Assembly: GCA_050953005.1 (NCBI GenBank)
Contig: JBMNLV010000011.1
Span: forward strand, 1 to 64,000
Length of the DNA stretch: 64,000 nt
Direction: 5' to 3'
From: UBA6115 sp050953005
Lineage (GTDB): Bacteria > Bacillota > Clostridia > Christensenellales > Aristaeellaceae
Program-made: the position numbers and the translations under genes
The notes under the pieces: generated by a model
What the model saw: only the letters and a program-made list of their open reading frames with translations
The model's database searches: none
Told to the model about the DNA's origin: nothing
Part shown: one piece after another, positions 62,736 to 64,000 of the stretch
Position numbering within the stretch: the first letter of the stretch is position 1
How the letters are laid out: every line of letters begins with the position of its first letter

Positions 62736-63991
62736 AGCGCCAGAAATTCCTCGCAAACGCTCTTGCCAAAGCCCTGGGCCTGCTCATAGGGGCTGGCGCA
62801 GGACAGCACCAAAAAATCAAACAGGCCTGCCTGCAGCTCCGCGGGCAGCAAGCTGCCCAACAACAGGCCCCGCGCCAGAAAGAAACGCACCGCCAGGGGC
62901 AATACCCTGCCGTGATCCTTGCAATATTCCAGCAGCGAATCCAGCCGGGCCCGCTGGGGAATGCTTTCACCGGACATCATGTCCTTGCAGGCTTCCCGCA
63001 GTGCCGGCAGATCAATATGATTGCCTCCCGCCTTGACCAGCGGCAGCCCCTCTCCGCTTTCCAGGCGGACGACCGGCCAGGGGCTGGCCAGGAAGCGCTT
63101 GCGCCGCCGCTCGCCCATCGCGCGGACTTGCCCGTGCAGCAGGCGTACGGCGCTTTCCTCTTCAATGCCTTTGATCTGCTCGCCCAGAACCCGGGCAGCG
63201 AAAGCTGAATCCGCGGGCGTGTCGCCCTCCAGCTGCACACGGGCATTTAGCAGCAGCAAAACCAGCGTGTGCGCGGCCTGCCGCAATTCCAGCGCAAAGC
63301 CGGCATCCGACAGGGCGCCATGGATGCTGCGCACAGCCTGCAGCAAGGCAGCCGCCGGTTGCGGAGCCGGTGCTTCCTCAGGGCGCGCGGCAGCCGATGG
63401 GCGCGTGTCAGCATCCTCCTCCCCGCTTGATGTCTGAGATGCCTGCGGCCAATAAAACATCCGGCTGCTGCCGTCCGGCATCTCCACGAGGAAGAGCTGC
63501 TCGCTATCGGGCATCAGAACCCGGGCGGTCGGGCAGGCCAGGCTGCCGTCCGGGCAATACGGCCCGGAAATACGGCCGCCGGCGCGCAGGTAGTACTGCT
63601 GTGTAAGCGCGCCCGCCCGGTGTTCCTCGGACACCACCTCAAATACCATGCCCGGCGGCAGCTCCTGGACGGCATCGGAATAAATAATAAAGCGGTTGTC
63701 CTCGCCCCGTCCGGGCGCGTAATTTTTGTTGGGGCGCACCTTGCCCATGACGGGCTGCGCCTGTGACAGGTTAATCAGGCACAGGGCGCCCAGGGAGCTC
63801 ATACGTTCCTTAAAACTGTGCTGCTCCTGGCGGTCGGGCGCAACACGCAAAAAACCATCCAGCTCATATTCCTCCAGATCCTCCTGGGTGAAGGCGCCCT
63901 GGGCGCTGAGCAGAGGCCGCACACGGAACAGGACGCGCCGTGCATCGTCCTCCTCCAGGTAGGCCAGAACAATCTGGCCGGTCAAATCCAT
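62732..63991 (-). CDS. Unknown protein upstream of TrmH-family gene
   Basis: Protein of 419 residues starting at ATG 63991, ten bases from the window edge. No family is recognised. The N-terminal 170 residues look like a mixed beta domain (MDLTGQIVLAYLEEDDARRVLFRVRP). An Ala/Pro/Glu-rich linker at about 190-215 separates it from a helical C-terminal half (about 220-419). No signal or membrane segments. Its stop overlaps the GTG start of the methyltransferase gene, so the two are translationally coupled. This suggests a cytoplasmic, RNA-related or housekeeping role, but that is only inference. Confidence 0.65.
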   Translation of the reverse strand: MDLTGQIVLAYLEEDDARRVLFRVRPLLSAQGAFTQEDLEEYELDGFLRVAPDRQEQHSFKERMSSLGALCLINLSQAQPVMGKVRPNKNYAPGRGEDNRFIIYSDAVQELPPGMVFEVVSEEHRAGALTQQYYLRAGGRISGPYCPDGSLACPTARVLMPDSEQLFLVEMPDGSSRMFYWPQASQTSSGEEDADTRPSAAARPEEAPAPQPAAALLQAVRSIHGALSDAGFALELRQAAHTLVLLLLNARVQLEGDTPADSAFAARVLGEQIKGIEEESAVRLLHGQVRAMGERRRKRFLASPWPVVRLESGEGLPLVKAGGNHIDLPALREACKDMMSGESIPQRARLDSLLEYCKDHGRVLPLAVRFFLARGLLLGSLLPAELQAGLFDFLVLSCASPYEQAQGFGKSVCEEFLAL

Positions 63992-64000
63992 AAGATCCCC

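Overview
The window looks like a chromosomal segment of an uncultured Bacillota (Clostridia-type) anaerobe. The evidence is strong AGGAGG ribosome-binding sites, MalEFG/LplABC-type sugar importers without their own ATPase, a YesM/YesN two-component pair, AraC regulators, a PduL phosphotransacylase and a gut/digester-type mobile-element complement. Base composition is very uneven. The right third (about 38.8-58.5 kb) is GC-rich housekeeping and transport DNA. The 17.6-20.5 kb, 21.2-22.3 kb, 25.6-28.8 kb and 58.5-59.4 kb stretches are clearly AT-rich and probably acquired.

Layout. (1) 0.2-6.0 kb: a sugar ABC importer (binding protein and two permeases), a cytoplasmic GH43-type glycosidase with a Big_4 domain, then a decayed second GH43 gene whose last readable codons fuse to the 5' half of a tRNA-Leu. 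(2) 6.2-12.4 kb: a mobile region with a tyrosine recombinase, a Cys_rich_VLP-type protein, a truncated second tyrosine recombinase, a serine resolvase, a P-loop helicase-like ATPase, short dispersed repeats, and a gene-free stretch that folds into a series of hairpins ending in a terminator (candidate structured RNA). (3) 13.3-26.3 kb: a defence-type operon of XRE regulator, SNF2/RapA-like helicase, beta-class adenine methylase (split by an insertion sequence), low-GC PD-(D/E)XK-like protein, DEAD/DEAH helicase with a C-terminal nuclease-like motif, and an unknown protein. (4) 26.6-31.2 kb: a membrane-anchored AraC regulator, a broken IS110-family transposase, and a nine-spacer type I-E-like CRISPR array without cas genes. 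(5) 31.3-45.1 kb: a YesM/YesN two-component system and two convergent Lpl-type importer operons, each followed by FAD-dependent oxidoreductases in mirror-image order. (6) 45.4-58.5 kb: a heterodimeric ABC exporter, MscS channel, PduL, Ogt, zinc-ribbon protein, a DUF2975/HTH membrane operon and the NAD genes nadD, nadE and pncB. (7) 58.6-64 kb: an Mrr-like nuclease clipped by a second copy of the same insertion sequence, a small helical protein, a TrmH/SpoU methyltransferase and an unknown protein.

Most notable observations: (a) the IS110 transposase is broken by a 61-bp event that duplicates a 30-bp sequence around about 31 bp of new DNA. The duplicated sequence contains TTCCCGC and CGCGGGG, as do the CRISPR repeats 400 bp away, and 61 bp is exactly the period of that array. 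This looks like ectopic Cas1-Cas2 spacer integration. (b) The methylase of an unclassified two-helicase defence operon is interrupted by an IS with an intact 7-bp target duplication, so precise excision would restore a 1044-residue protein. (c) The catalytic core of that methylase is compositionally foreign to its own flanks. (d) An about 460-nt hairpin-rich candidate RNA lies in the mobile region.
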